Assembly (NCBI GenBank): GCA_963576735.1
Contig: OY755172.1
Location: 806,001-870,000 of the forward strand
Reading direction: 5' to 3'
From: Bedellia somnulentella
Lineage: Eukaryota > Arthropoda > Insecta > Lepidoptera > Bedelliidae
DNA: 64,000 bases
Both the position numbers and the translations under genes were made by a program. Shown here one piece after another: positions 1 through 10,279 of this stretch. Under the pieces are notes generated by a model, which searched no databases, was not told where the DNA came from, and saw nothing but the letters and a program-made list of their open reading frames with translations. Position 1 is the first letter of the stretch. Each line of letters begins with the position of its first letter.

Positions 1-2
1 CC

Positions 3-2348
3 GAAGCGGACAGGCTCTTCTCACGAGACCTTGTCACTAATGACCAAATTGAATGGGCGGTTAAGTCTTTCAACCCCTTCAAATCACCAGGCCTAGATGG
101 AATCTTCCCTGCTTTGCTCCAGTGGGCAAGAGACATCCTATCCCCCTGGCTGGTCAAAATATATCAATCATGCATCACTTACAGATATGTACCGATACCA
201 TGGCGCGAAGTCAAAGTAACTTTCATACCCAAACCCGGTAAGTCGGACTATACCGACCCGAAGTCCTTTAGACCCATCAGCCTCACATCCTTTCTCTTAA
301 AAACTCTGGAAAGACTCTGTGACAGACATATAAGAGAAAAATCACTTGCGAAAAAACCCCTCCATATAAACCAACACGCTTTCACTAAAGATAAATCAAC
401 TGAGACTGCACTACACAACGTTATATCTAAAATTGAATGTGCACTCAGCACCAAGCTATCCACACTAGGCACCTTCATAGATATTGAAGGTGCTTTCGAT
501 AAAACTAACATACCCTGTATCGAGAAAACTCTGAAAGACTTCCGTGTTAACTCCACACTCAGGGGTTGGGTTGTTAACATGTTGAGACTCAGAGCGGTCC
601 AAGTAACCTTAAAAGACACCACCAGAGCCATTGTGACAAGAGGATGCCCCCAAGGGGGGGTCCTCTCCCCACTCCTATGGAACATGGTGGTCGACTCTCT
701 ACTTAGGAGGCTTAATGCCCGAGGCTACTTTACTGTAGGCTACGCGGACGATCTCACTATCCTACTAAATGGAAATCATGTAAACACGCTCTGCAATCAA
801 ATGGGTCAAGCATTAAGAGTAGTGGAGACATGGTGTAACGAATACGACCTGAAAGTAAACCCTAAAAAGACTGAACTAATTCTTTTCACTCACAAAAGGA
901 AACTCCCCCCTTTTGAACTTCCAAAACTCTTTGGAACCCAACTCACTCTTTCCAAGACTGTTAAATATCTAGGAATTACCCTAGATGACAAACTGAGCTG
1001 GAAACCACATTTAGATAACACTTTAAAAAAAGCCAGCGCTATGCTATGGCAGTGCAAGCGGATACTAGGTAAAAACTGGGGATTAAAACCTAAGATCGTA
1101 CACTGGCTTTATACCACCATTATTAGACCTGTGATAACCTACGGCTCACTGGTCTGGTGGTCGAGAACTAGATTAACAACAGCCCAAAACGACCTAGAAA
1201 AAATGCAACGGCTTGCCTGTATGGCCATCACGGGCTGTATGAGAACCGCACCCACGGCAGCTCTTCAGGTGCTACTGAATCTGCCGGCCTTACACTTACA
1301 CATACAGCAAGAGGCAGCGATGTCCTCACTTAGGCTGAAAAAGGCAGGACACCTCAAAAATGACTCCAGAATCCTACACACTAATATTTATACAGCGGCC
1401 ATCCAATACCAGCCCTTACTTACTGCACCATGTGATAGGATAACAAAAACCATTATAACCAAGCACAATTACACTGTTGTACTCGAAGAGGAACAACATG
1501 ACTACTCCGATATTAAAGAGGTGCGTGTGTATACAGATGGCTCCAAGACCAACCAAGGGACTGGAGCGGGCGTATACTCACAAGACCTCAATATCAAAAT
1601 CTCCAAAAGCCTAGGCCACCACAATACGGTATTCCAAGCGGAGTGTCTTGGAATAATTGAGGCGGCAATGGCAATCAAAGCCCGTGCGCTGTCCGATATG
1701 CATGTCAAAATCATCTCGGACAGTGCATCTGTGCTACAGGCTCTGGATCGTTGTGTGTTCACTTCAGGACTAGTCCTGGAGTGCCACGGTGCTCTGGAGG
1801 AGGTAGCCGGGAAAAACATTATAACCCTTCAATGGATTAAAGGTCATAGCGGCTCATTGGGAAACGACGCGGCTGACGAACTGGCTAGGGCGGGGTCGGC
1901 CAGGAACCTGCAGGGTCCTGAACCGATTATCCCCCTGCCTTTTGGTCAGCTGCGTGCGTGGCTAAGAGAACGCACACACTCTCTCTCCAAGTCACACTGG
2001 CAGGAAGAGCCTGGCTGCAGACAGTCAAAGGAAACTATGCCAACCCTTGACATAAAGCTGACCGGGCGCGCACTACGACTTAGTAGGAAGAACCTGCGGA
2101 CAGTGGCGGGAATACTCACAGGACATACCACATTAAACAAACACTTACACACTATAGGCATCACCGACAGCCCTCTATGCCGTGCGTGCATGAAGGCTGA
2201 TGAGACGGTCGCTCACGTGCTCCAGGAATGCACTGGAGTGGCCGATATCCGAAAAAACACTATAGGAACAATAAAGTCGCTCCCAGGGGCGGTAGCTGAC
2301 CTGGATAAGCTACTTGCCTTCTGGACGGAATTAGGCTGGGAGAGCTAG
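3..2348 (+). CDS. Non-LTR retrotransposon ORF2, 3' portion (reverse transcriptase + RNase H), I/R1-like group
   Basis: This is the C-terminal part of a LINE polyprotein that copies its own RNA at a nicked target. The frame is open back to base 3, upstream of the first ATG at 114. The extra residues (SPGLDGI) match the start of the RT fingers, so the coding region runs in from outside the window. Visible RT motifs are FRPISL, the QGGVLSPLLW block, the catalytic YADD at 741-752 and VKYLGITLD. An RNase H domain follows with YTDGS (Asp at 1536), Glu at 1641, Asp at 1719, GHSG and a final Asp near 1866. A C-x2-C-x8-H-x4-C knuckle lies at 2178-2231. There is no stop or frameshift over about 780 codons, so the insertion looks young. 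A TAA-repeat tail plus RNase H favours the I/R1/LOA assemblage; the exact clade is inferred. Confidence 0.9.
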   Translation, partial: EADRLFSRDLVTNDQIEWAVKSFNPFKSPGLDGIFPALLQWARDILSPWLVKIYQSCITYRYVPIPWREVKVTFIPKPGKSDYTDPKSFRPISLTSFLLKTLERLCDRHIREKSLAKKPLHINQHAFTKDKSTETALHNVISKIECALSTKLSTLGTFIDIEGAFDKTNIPCIEKTLKDFRVNSTLRGWVVNMLRLRAVQVTLKDTTRAIVTRGCPQGGVLSPLLWNMVVDSLLRRLNARGYFTVGYADDLTILLNGNHVNTLCNQMGQALRVVETWCNEYDLKVNPKKTELILFTHKRKLPPFELPKLFGTQLTLSKTVKYLGITLDDKLSWKPHLDNTLKKASAMLWQCKRILGKNWGLKPKIVHWLYTTIIRPVITYGSLVWWSRTRLTTAQNDLEKMQRLACMAITGCMRTAPTAALQVLLNLPALHLHIQQEAAMSSLRLKKAGHLKNDSRILHTNIYTAAIQYQPLLTAPCDRITKTIITKHNYTVVLEEEQHDYSDIKEVRVYTDGSKTNQGTGAGVYSQDLNIKISKSLGHHNTVFQAECLGIIEAAMAIKARALSDMHVKIISDSASVLQALDRCVFTSGLVLECHGALEEVAGKNIITLQWIKGHSGSLGNDAADELARAGSARNLQGPEPIIPLPFGQLRAWLRERTHSLSKSHWQEEPGCRQSKETMPTLDIKLTGRALRLSRKNLRTVAGILTGHTTLNKHLHTIGITDSPLCRACMKADETVAHVLQECTGVADIRKNTIGTIKSLPGAVADLDKLLAFWTELGWES

Positions 2349-2423
2349 TTGACCACTTGGTCCACGTACAATGGTCCGCCATGTCGGGCTCAGTGCGGAA
2401 ACCCGTGGCGTTTACCGCCCGTC

Positions 2424-2443
2424 TAATAATAATAATAATAATA
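2424..2443 (+). repeat. (TAA)n 3' tail of the LINE
   Basis: A run of TAA units lies about 75 bp after the ORF2 stop. It is the usual 3' terminus of I-type LINEs. The target duplication cannot be defined because the 5' end is outside the window. Confidence 0.75.
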
Positions 2444-2539
2444 AAGGCTGGCTTCATTGCCCCTTTGTACGGCAATACTTATTCTTTGGGCAAAGTATGT
2501 ACCAGCCCTAGGATCCCCACTAGTTACATACATTTTTAA

Positions 2540-3538
2540 ATGAAATTACGATTGTAATAAGTGAAGGTAGGTAGCATGTATAATTTATAAGAGGATTAGA
2601 TGAGAATATGTTTTCGAGTCTAATACATGAGAACATTTTTAAGAAGCTTACGCAGATGGAGGAGAATAAAGTTATGAACTGCACACTTATAGTTTTTTAA
2701 CAGAAGAAAAGTACAAAACGATTGAAAAATTATGTTGTTAATATACATTTAAGCAATGAAAAATGCATTGCACACACTAACATCTATTTGACTCGACATT
2801 TATACATCATTTACACACTTTTATTTACTGTCTAAAGTTAAGGTGAAGAGAGTAGATTTACTTATTTGTCTATATTTTTTACTGAAATTATCAAGTAAAT
2901 TACGGTTGAGATTCGCTCGTAGTATGATAGATCTAGTGTGATAAGAACCCCATCACGAGCAATACGCTTATAAAAAGCCGAAAACTTACACAGTTAAAAC
3001 GAACATACGCTATCCTCTCTCTCTACATTACGTCACACCGATTCACACGTGACAGTACACTCATACACACATACACACGCACTGGTTATGTCAACAATGA
3101 TGATGGTAATCCATATGTGTACCACTTTCTATATCTAAGTACACTTACACGACGTTTTTTTATCATCCAAATTTCCACCGAGATCATATTGATAGAATAG
3201 AAAGTAAAAGTCAAATAGATCATCAAGGATATGCACTTTCTTAGTTTTCTAAATGGTTTCAGTGTAAAGAGGAGGCAAATATTCCTATACTCTAGACTGA
3301 TATTCCAAAAAAGAATTGCAGACGATTCAGAGCTTAAATGTTAACAATTCTTCAGCAAATCCGAGGCGTGAGGATTAAAAGACTAGGCATGAAAAGACGG
3401 ATGAATGTAGATGAAGCCTATCATTAAATGAGGTTTATCACAGAGAAGTGGAGATTTCTCGTCACTGCCATCTTCAATGGGGACTAAAAGCGTGAGCATG
3501 TGTAAGTTATACATGTATGCGAAACTAAAGTTATGTCA
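2540..3538. other. AT-rich non-coding DNA
   Basis: No coding, RNA or recognisable mobile feature is seen. It lies between the LINE tail and the SINE palindrome and is presumably intronic to the NRF-like gene. Confidence 0.5.
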
Positions 3539-3539
3539 T

Positions 3540-3744
3540 AAATAAAAGATGTTATTAAAGGAAAGAAAAATTTCGACACTGGCGGGGTTCGAACCCGCAA
3601 CCTTCGGGTATACGCCCAAGTCGCTCTGCCAACTCTGAGCTACAGTGTCAGTTGGCAGAGCGACGGGGGCGTATACCCGAAGGTCGCGGGTTCGAACCCC
3701 GCCAGTGTCGAAATTTTTCTTTCCTTTAATAACATCTTTTATTT
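3540..3744. repeat. Near-perfect palindrome of a tRNA-derived SINE (repeat C)
   Basis: Two ~94-bp arms (3540-3633 and 3651-3744) are inverted copies separated by about 17 bp. Each arm carries a tRNA-like half with a B box (GGTTCGAACCC) and a CCAGTGTCG 3' acceptor side, then AAATTTTTCTTTCCTTTAAT. The arms differ at only a few bases. Transcript or single strand would fold into a long hairpin. The centre falls in the D arm, and the strings GACACTG/CAGTGTC would pair as an acceptor stem. A further shared sequence (TAATCCCCACATGAGG) follows at about 3750-3770. Confidence 0.8.
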
Positions 3745-3749
3745 ATGAG

Positions 3750-4410
3750 TAATAATCCCCACATGAGGAATTCATGTCAAAAAACATTAAACTAAAGTTA
3801 TGTGTTAGATACATTCTTGTATCAACTAAGGTTTATACATTCATCACAGTCGATCTCTAGTCTCATCAGATCTTTATTCAGAAAAAACAGAATCTATCTT
3901 TTTAATGATTGCTATGTCCTGCCTACCCTAACACGTACGTTACTAACAGTTTATTAATAGTTCGATTGTATATAACAAGCGCTATTATGTCGTCATGCAA
4001 AATTGCAAAATCTGACCACTCCGCCCCAAATAAGTGATGCAATGGCGGAAAACGTCTAACAGTAATTTTCGAAATTATAATACTAGATTCAATGAGGCCA
4101 TTGTTATGTGTGTTAGTAGAGCCTACAAATTGGTTTATGTCGATTGCAGTTAAAGTGGAGCTTATTGCAAATTAATTACTAGTAGTTGGTCTTTAGCTTC
4201 GCGATTTATCAATTATAAGAAGTCACTTTTGTATATTTGTTACGCTTTATATCCCCTTTAAGCGATTGAATAAAACGTGATATCTTGTGTCATATGCGTC
4301 ATATGCCTTGATTTTTATCTGTGTAGCAATGACGTAATATCTTCTTTCTTTCATAAAATTAAGAGTTAATAAACTATTGAAAGATATAATTTATCGGGAG
4401 ACTAAAAAAG
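3750..4410. other. Non-coding; tail of repeat C then anonymous AT-rich DNA
   Basis: The first ~40 bp match the outer segment of repeat C seen also near 11540 and 58805. Nothing else is recognised. Confidence 0.5.
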
Positions 4411-4411
4411 T

Positions 4412-4560
4412 TCAGAGTACCCTGAACACTAGGTGATGATAATGTCACGTGAAAATCAGAAGTATTAGTACCTCTGCCATCTCTTCGGGGATATACGGCC
4501 TTAACATTTGGGGGAAATAAGGCATTTGGATTATCGAAGGTAGAAAAAACTGCATTTAAC
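4412..4560 (+). repeat. SINE B fragment (3' part)
   Basis: It contains the SINE B 3' landmarks in order: AGAGTACCCTGAACACTAGG, a CACGTGA element, AGTATTAGTACCTCTGCC and CTTCGGGGATAT. It is diverged and lacks the tRNA head. Confidence 0.65.
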
Positions 4561-4852
4561 TCACTCACTCATTTATCGGTTCATAATCATTTTTGTACTC
4601 TATGGCTGTGGCTGACATTACCCACCATCCTTTACTTTACAATCTTATACCTACTCAACTTCTAAAAGTTATTCCCAAGCTGTTAATACTTAATCTTCGG
4701 TTACCCATTTTTAGGAACTATAGCCGTGAATATATATGTAAAAAACCCCCACAAACACAATCAACCATAATAAAATCAAAACTATCGCATCGTCAATCCT
4801 CCTCTTAGGCCCACCTACCAGGGCAGCAAAAGTATAATAGAGCTGTACTCAC

Positions 4853-4927
4853 TGTTATGCGAGTGCCCGTGATTGTTGTCGATAGCCAGGCAGAGCTCAT
4901 CGGAGCCGTAGTAGTTGTTGCCCCACC
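4853..4927 (-). pseudogene. Partial tandem duplicate of NRF-like exon 2
   Basis: Read on the minus strand it encodes WWGNNYYGSDELCLAIDNN and then HGHSHN, closely matching the C-terminal two thirds of exon 2 (5039-5158). It ends in a GTGAGT donor at the same position and phase. The ~100 bp of intron after each donor also match (shared CCACCTACCAGGGCAGCAAA), so a block of roughly 185 bp was duplicated. The 5' third (DASGRYTSQF) is absent. The nearest upstream AG would put it in the wrong frame after exon 1. It is probably a dead exon copy, but the open frame and intact donor leave alternative use possible. Confidence 0.7.
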
Positions 4928-5038
4928 ACATACACAAGTGATAATCACAATAAAATCTAAATGATCGCACCCTCTATCCTCCTAAGCATCTTAGTCCCAC
5001 CTACCAGGGCAGCAAACGTATAGTAGAGTTATACTTAC

Positions 5039-5158
5039 TGTTATGCGAGTGTCCATGGTTGTTGTTGTCGTTGATGGCCAAGCATAGTTCCACGGAGCCG
5101 GTCCAATAGTTGTTGCCCCAGTAGAACTGGCTCGTGTATCTTCCGCTGGCATCGTCCA
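5039..5158 (-). CDS. Exon 2 of NRF-6-like (nose resistant to fluoxetine) membrane acyltransferase
   Basis: This is a 120-bp internal exon. On the minus strand it follows TTGTTTCCAG and ends with A|GTAAGTAT, so both splice sites are canonical. It starts and ends in phase 1. Joined to exon 1 it reads ...LWAMKM then DDASGRYTSQFYWGNNYW, TGSVELCLAIN and an Asn/His-rich end (HGHSHN). The D-A/S-S-G-(K/R)-x-x-S...GNxYxLGS..xC pattern is typical of the extracellular NRF domain that precedes the multi-pass acyltransferase-3 domain in nrf-6-like proteins. Those proteins are linked in worms and flies to lipid and drug transport across epithelia. The remaining NRF and transmembrane exons are not in the window and must lie to its left. 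Family identification is from memory of the motif. Confidence 0.78.
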
Positions 5159-5219
5159 CTGGAAACAATAGAAAATTTTGATTAGTAATTGAAGTTTATT
5201 AAAGAAACTATATTATAGT

Positions 5220-6325
5220 TAAAGTACATGATACGTTGAGGATCTTCGAAAGAAATGTGTAGTTAGCGTTATTGAAAAACTTTTGGTCAGAACCGCCATC
5301 TTGTTGTAAAATGTTTCCCGCCAATATTAACTTGTATATATGAACTTGTTTGACAGAAAATAGTACATGAAAAGTCTAGTCCCAAAATTGCGTATAATTA
5401 TGATAATTATATAAAAAAAACATATCACACTCTTTACAAAATTACGAGTAACATTTCTGAGATTCTGAACTTCGCGAAAATGCACACTCCTCTGGGGTTT
5501 GTCTTCCGGGTATTTGTTTGAAGTTCTGTTAAATAATCATAATTATTTCTTTATAAAACGAATAGCTCTGCTTCGCTTTGCACGGCCCTAAGTTGATATG
5601 TTTATTTACGACCCAAACTAAAACTATTTTTTGTATGCATGAACAAGACGACCCATATCACACACAAAAATCATCCCTACATGTATATTTTTATTCAGGT
5701 CTGCATCATTTATGCCCTCAGGAACACTCATCAGATGATTTCTGTTGCTTTACTTACGTCACTTTTAAATACGTCAATTTCTAATATAACTTATAATTAA
5801 TTTTCAAGAAAACATGTACAATGATCGAATCTATCAAAATCTCTGTACCTCTCTCTCCGTGGTCTAAGTAGAACACGAGTTAAAATCGTAAATTGAAAAA
5901 AAGGCTTCATAGGAGTTAGGAATTTAAGTTATTCTTAGGTTTTTTCATGAAGTTTCGATAGAATATCTGTGTACTGAGTCTAAAGACAAAATTAAATACA
6001 CTGTTCAAATGGTGTCAAACTAGTAAAATACCCAAATAACCTTTACTATATGTATACTTATGTTCTTTTCAATTTAATATGAATAATACTAATGTCAGCT
6101 CGAAGGTAATACTAAGAAAATTACATAGGTTTTATAATATGATTGCCGACATAATAACGATTGTGAAATACAATACATTACGTAAAGTATCCTTATGTAG
6201 GTACACTTATGCTTTGAATGTCAAATCGTAATACACGAAAAGAACGTAAAATGAATAAGATCTTTTGATAAAGCAAATTAACAGGCAGAAATTTCGCAAT
6301 ACAATTCGTTGGGTTCCAAAAGTTT
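5220..6325. other. AT-rich intronic DNA, nothing recognised
   Basis: Short open frames here have no domain, splice context or repeat match that I can support. Confidence 0.5.
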
Positions 6326-6330
6326 GTATA

Positions 6331-6425
6331 GAATAGAATAACTCTTTATTGCACATCAAACACAAATTTCAAAAATAATAATATTATAAACAGTTTACAG
6401 TGAGGTACAATTGGCGGTCTGCGGT
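6331..6425 (-). repeat. CR1/jockey-like LINE 3' end
   Basis: A (GAATA)n start, then ACTCTTTATTGCACATCAAA and GTGAGGTACAATTGGCGGTC, match the copies at 18723 and 52110. On the minus strand this is a LINE 3' end with AATAAAG followed by a (TTCTA)n tail. Confidence 0.6.
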
Positions 6426-6429
6426 GCTA

Positions 6430-8393
6430 GTACGATAAGTAATGAAACACGTCGGGGCGCACGAGAAAGACGTTTTTGTCGATGCAGCCGTAGAGAAGAT
6501 CCGTTTCTCGACCGTCGCTAGCACAGCATGTAAAAAAAGCGTATGTTCAAGGGCGTGTGACGTCACTGAGCGAATGGTTTCGTGTTTTCTCGACGAGGGT
6601 AACGACAACTCCCTTCTTTTGCTAGCACAGTGTTACATTACGCGAAGACATGTGTCGACGCTGCGACGACATAGTCATGATATTTCTCGTGGTGAGGTTG
6701 GGGTCACGACAACAAAATATAATTACGTAATTTTGTTATTAAGATACAAAAGTTAAATTTTTCATACAATTTTGAATGAGTATTACATATTTAAGTTTAA
6801 AACTGTAAACTTAGTAAATTTTAATCGCGAAACATTGGTTTAAAATAGCACTACCACGCCTTTTTTGTTATTGTATTTATTTACATTTATTTCACTCTAG
6901 ATTTGTGAGTTTTAGTTTAAAATTCTTAACTGTTTTATTATTTAAGGTGCAGTGTATGTTTTAAATACCACGTCAATGATTATGGAATATATTTTTAAAT
7001 AAAGTTTCAAAATGATTTGTTATTTTTAGTTTGAAACTGTACTAAATTACATAGTTTTAGATTTTTTTTGCTGTTACGCTGTGCATCGGTTTATAAAAGC
7101 ACCACCCATCTTTCGTGTCATTATTTTGTTTATCAATATTTTTTCTGAAGTTTGACTTGGGAAACATGAAATTTTAGTTCAAGTCTGTTGGCACAAGCCA
7201 ATCACAATGAAACTGTTGCGTCGGTTTTAAAAAGCGCTACCCCATTTCGTTTTGCCAAGTTCGAGATGTTAATACAACTTTCTTACATAATTATTAACGA
7301 CCAATTTTCGATTCACATTTAATCATTAAATTGTCGCTTGTAAACTTTACCGTCTTTTATTTTGCCGCAATTTTCTAACTCTATTAAAATATGCAGGCAC
7401 AGCTATTTTACCACAGCATCAGCATTATGCTGGGCAACAAAATTGCCCCAAGGTTGCAATCTATATATTGCTTTAGCAATACTCTTGATGGCAATATGTT
7501 CATATATATGATAACAGGAAATAGGTATTTGGAATAAAAAACAAGGATTCAAAAAGAAGACATTTATTTATATTATATATATTTATTGTTGAACACATGT
7601 AAGGCCACTTTTGTAAAATCGACACAAAGCAATATCTCAAAATTATTCAACAGCAACACATAGTTATAGTGTAGTAGTCTATTAAATGACAATACAAAGC
7701 AATGTTTAAAACAAACTACCAAATTAATCTATATTATAGCAGTGCATGCAACTATATAAATATATTTTAACCCCAACCGCACAGCTATACAAATAATTGA
7801 GGTAGCATTTTAACTTACACAGTAATAATACAAAACTTTATTAAAAACTCACACATAATAAGAGTTACATTTAAAGGACTATTGTATCATGCTTGTCTTA
7901 TATGATACACTTACTTACAATATGTTACCAATACTGACTAACTAAAATGTTTTTAATTCATCAAGACATACTCATTTCAGTTACACACAGTATAGTAGTT
8001 GACTATTTAACTAAAACTAAATTAACAAAACAAATTTGCAACTGCAACACTTATATACTATTCAGAAGCTTCTCGGTCTTATTAGAGGACATTCAAAGTA
8101 AGATGGGTATATATATATATGATACTCCTTTTCCGCAATGTTCTGAAAATAAAGAAAATATGCATTAGTTACTTCGGTGATTCTAAGTATAATCTAGTCA
8201 TAACACCTCCATTCATAACCTTACGATGGGGTACAGAGATCATGTGTACTGCTCAACATGGTCACCTAACGTTCATATTTAGGTGTCTATGCCTAGATGA
8301 AGCTTTACTTGTACATACATGAACAAAACATAATTAAATGAACTGAGAAGTTTTGGCTAGATATATATACCCTGTTTTATACAAAATAATGTG
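6430..8393. other. Anonymous AT-rich DNA with one GC-richer patch
   Basis: Bases 6430-6660 are GC-richer, with repeated CGAGAAAGACG and CTAGCACAG motifs, and distantly resemble 10080-10200 in reverse. The rest is AT-rich with no support for a gene. Confidence 0.4.
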
Positions 8394-8401
8394 ATTTATA
8401 G

Positions 8402-9148
8402 TAGGTGTGGGTCATTACATGATTTTCAAGAAACGTAACGAAACCAGTGACTTGGTCGGCATCACCTGTTATAAAACTAGTGATTTTTGTAACTAGCTAT
8501 TTCATTCAGCTACTGTGATTGTTTGCATAGATACGTCCACCAACTATACAGTTTCACACGAAACGGAAATAAATTAAATCACTGTTTTGTGTTGTAGCTA
8601 TACAGTTAAATCAATAAATTAACTTCACTTCATACTTTATTTAGGCTTAGGACTGACTGCATTAAATATATTTATGGTTGATTAGTGTTTACTATGAAAC
8701 TATGATTTAATACAATTTTATTAATGCAGGCGTATTTAAAAGTTAATTTGATTGTATATACAATGATTATTAATATTTACAGTTTATTTACATGTTTGAT
8801 ATATTTACAAGTTTATTTACACTTTTTCAACGATTTCACTGTCATTTGTTTTTGCACTTTTATTTATACTGTATAGCTATTTTGTTTGGTTATTTACACA
8901 AAAATCTTTTTGGATCTAAATTAACATTTAAATACGTCAATTGGGCATTTGTGTCTTCAATTGTGTGCGGCGGTTAATAATTGTGAGCCCCGTCTTGCTA
9001 AATATTTGTTTATGTCTTTATGTCTATATCGCCCGAATAACGTATTTACAAAAATCACTACTTTTAAGTTGGTTCGAAACTAGTGATTCAGTTACATATC
9101 GCGTCACAGGTTATTGTATCTAGTGACGTGAAATAACGCCCACGTCTA
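8402..9148. mobile_element. hAT-like non-autonomous DNA transposon
   Basis: An 8-bp direct repeat ATTTATAG flanks the element (8394-8401 and 9149-9156). The ends are imperfect inverted repeats, TAGGTGTGGGTCATTA against TAGACGTGGGCGTTAT. Subterminal copies of ACTAGTGAT and related strings occur near both ends, as in hAT transposase binding regions. No transposase is present. Confidence 0.6.
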
Positions 9149-9441
9149 ATTTATAGCCATGAGTATAGGTATGGTGTGGCATAGGTAAGTATAAGTGTTA
9201 TGTCTATTCCAAAGTAAGATTGAGGAGTAATATTTAATTTTTGGTTTAACTACTTATTTCATATCATCGTCAATACATACATAGGATCGCGTCAAAAGTT
9301 CTCACTGGGGAAGGCAGATACTATCAATCATTACTTTTAGATTCATATAGCATTCTCTATAGGATTTAGATTGCGAATTGTTTCTTTTTTATTTCTTGTA
9401 CGCTATACTTACGACTGGTAAAAAGTGAAATGAAAACTTAC

Positions 9442-9616
9442 GATTTTATTAAGTCTCATCCGATCAATATCGGTTTGCCGGATTCTTTGATCTCCGGATG
9501 GGCCTCAAGTTACGAGGGTCCACAACTACACATCGTCTATCCACTTGTCCATTGGAGGGATGAAGCCAAATAGTGGCTAAATCGGGGATGGTGTTTTGAG
9601 TTCCGAATACACTGGT
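9442..9616 (-). other. Candidate internal exon of unknown product
   Basis: On the minus strand a pyrimidine tract and acceptor (TTTTTTTAACTTTACAG) precede a 175-bp block that ends at ATC|GTAAGTTTTC. One frame is open for about 50 residues (TSVFGTQNTIPDLATIWLHP, then SNGQVDRRC) and stops at TGA about 20-30 bp before the donor. It is on the same strand as the NRF-like gene. Joined to exon 1 in phase it would read a different frame with a stop, so it would act as a poison exon. It could also be part of an unrecognised transposon. Confidence 0.3.
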
Positions 9617-9639
9617 CTGTAAAGTTAAAAAAATGCACA

Positions 9640-10220
9640 TTAAACTTATACAACACATTTATAATCACTCGCATATTCATAAAGAAACTTATATACTTAC
9701 TATATCAACAAATAGTACTCCATCCTTGAAATCCGTTTATTTATAAAACCGATAGAAACATAACAAAACAACACGAAACGACCATCTTGTTTTATGTGGC
9801 AAATAACCCATAGAATGACAACTTCTCTCTGCCAACGTCAACAAAATCTTGAAAATTTCTACCTGTTGAAATTTCGTTTACTCAAAGCTGTAAAAATGGT
9901 ATATTATCCATAATGTGTTATGAAACGAGAAAATTATAAGAGTGTATTTAATATACCTACATAAACCTCTAAAATGGGTAAAATAATCAGCCGTAAGCAA
10001 AGTGGTAGAAAGACACCAACTAATTTTGAATGAACTCAAATACACACTAAAATAAAAAGTAAAAAACCTAATTGACCGACGGAAAGTGAACGAATAAACG
10101 TCTTCTCGGCCATGAAAGATTTGTCGTCCTCTCTCGACATACAAGACTGTGCTAACAAAAGTGGGAGGAGTCCGAGAATTTCGGAAGCCACGACAGACGA
10201 GATATCTCGACTGTTATTAC
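9640..10220. other. Intronic DNA with no supported feature
   Basis: AT-rich; the short open frames lack support. Confidence 0.45.
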
Positions 10221-10224
10221 TTGC

Positions 10225-10270
10225 TATACTAGCGCCGCTGATTGCTAAAAGCTATCTCTTCCAGACAACC
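10225..10270 (-). repeat. Short CR1-like LINE end fragment
   Basis: TTGCTAAAAGCTATCTCTTC and CCAGACAACCTT match the distal part of the LINE ends at 12110 and 18830. Confidence 0.45.
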
Positions 10271-10279
10271 TTTGTATAC

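Noticed and set aside
3571..3714. Functional tRNA gene(s)
   Set aside because: The acceptor and T arms pair, but the copies sit inside dispersed, palindromic repeats and the anticodon arm is malformed (4-bp stem, 8-nt loop), so they are SINE heads.
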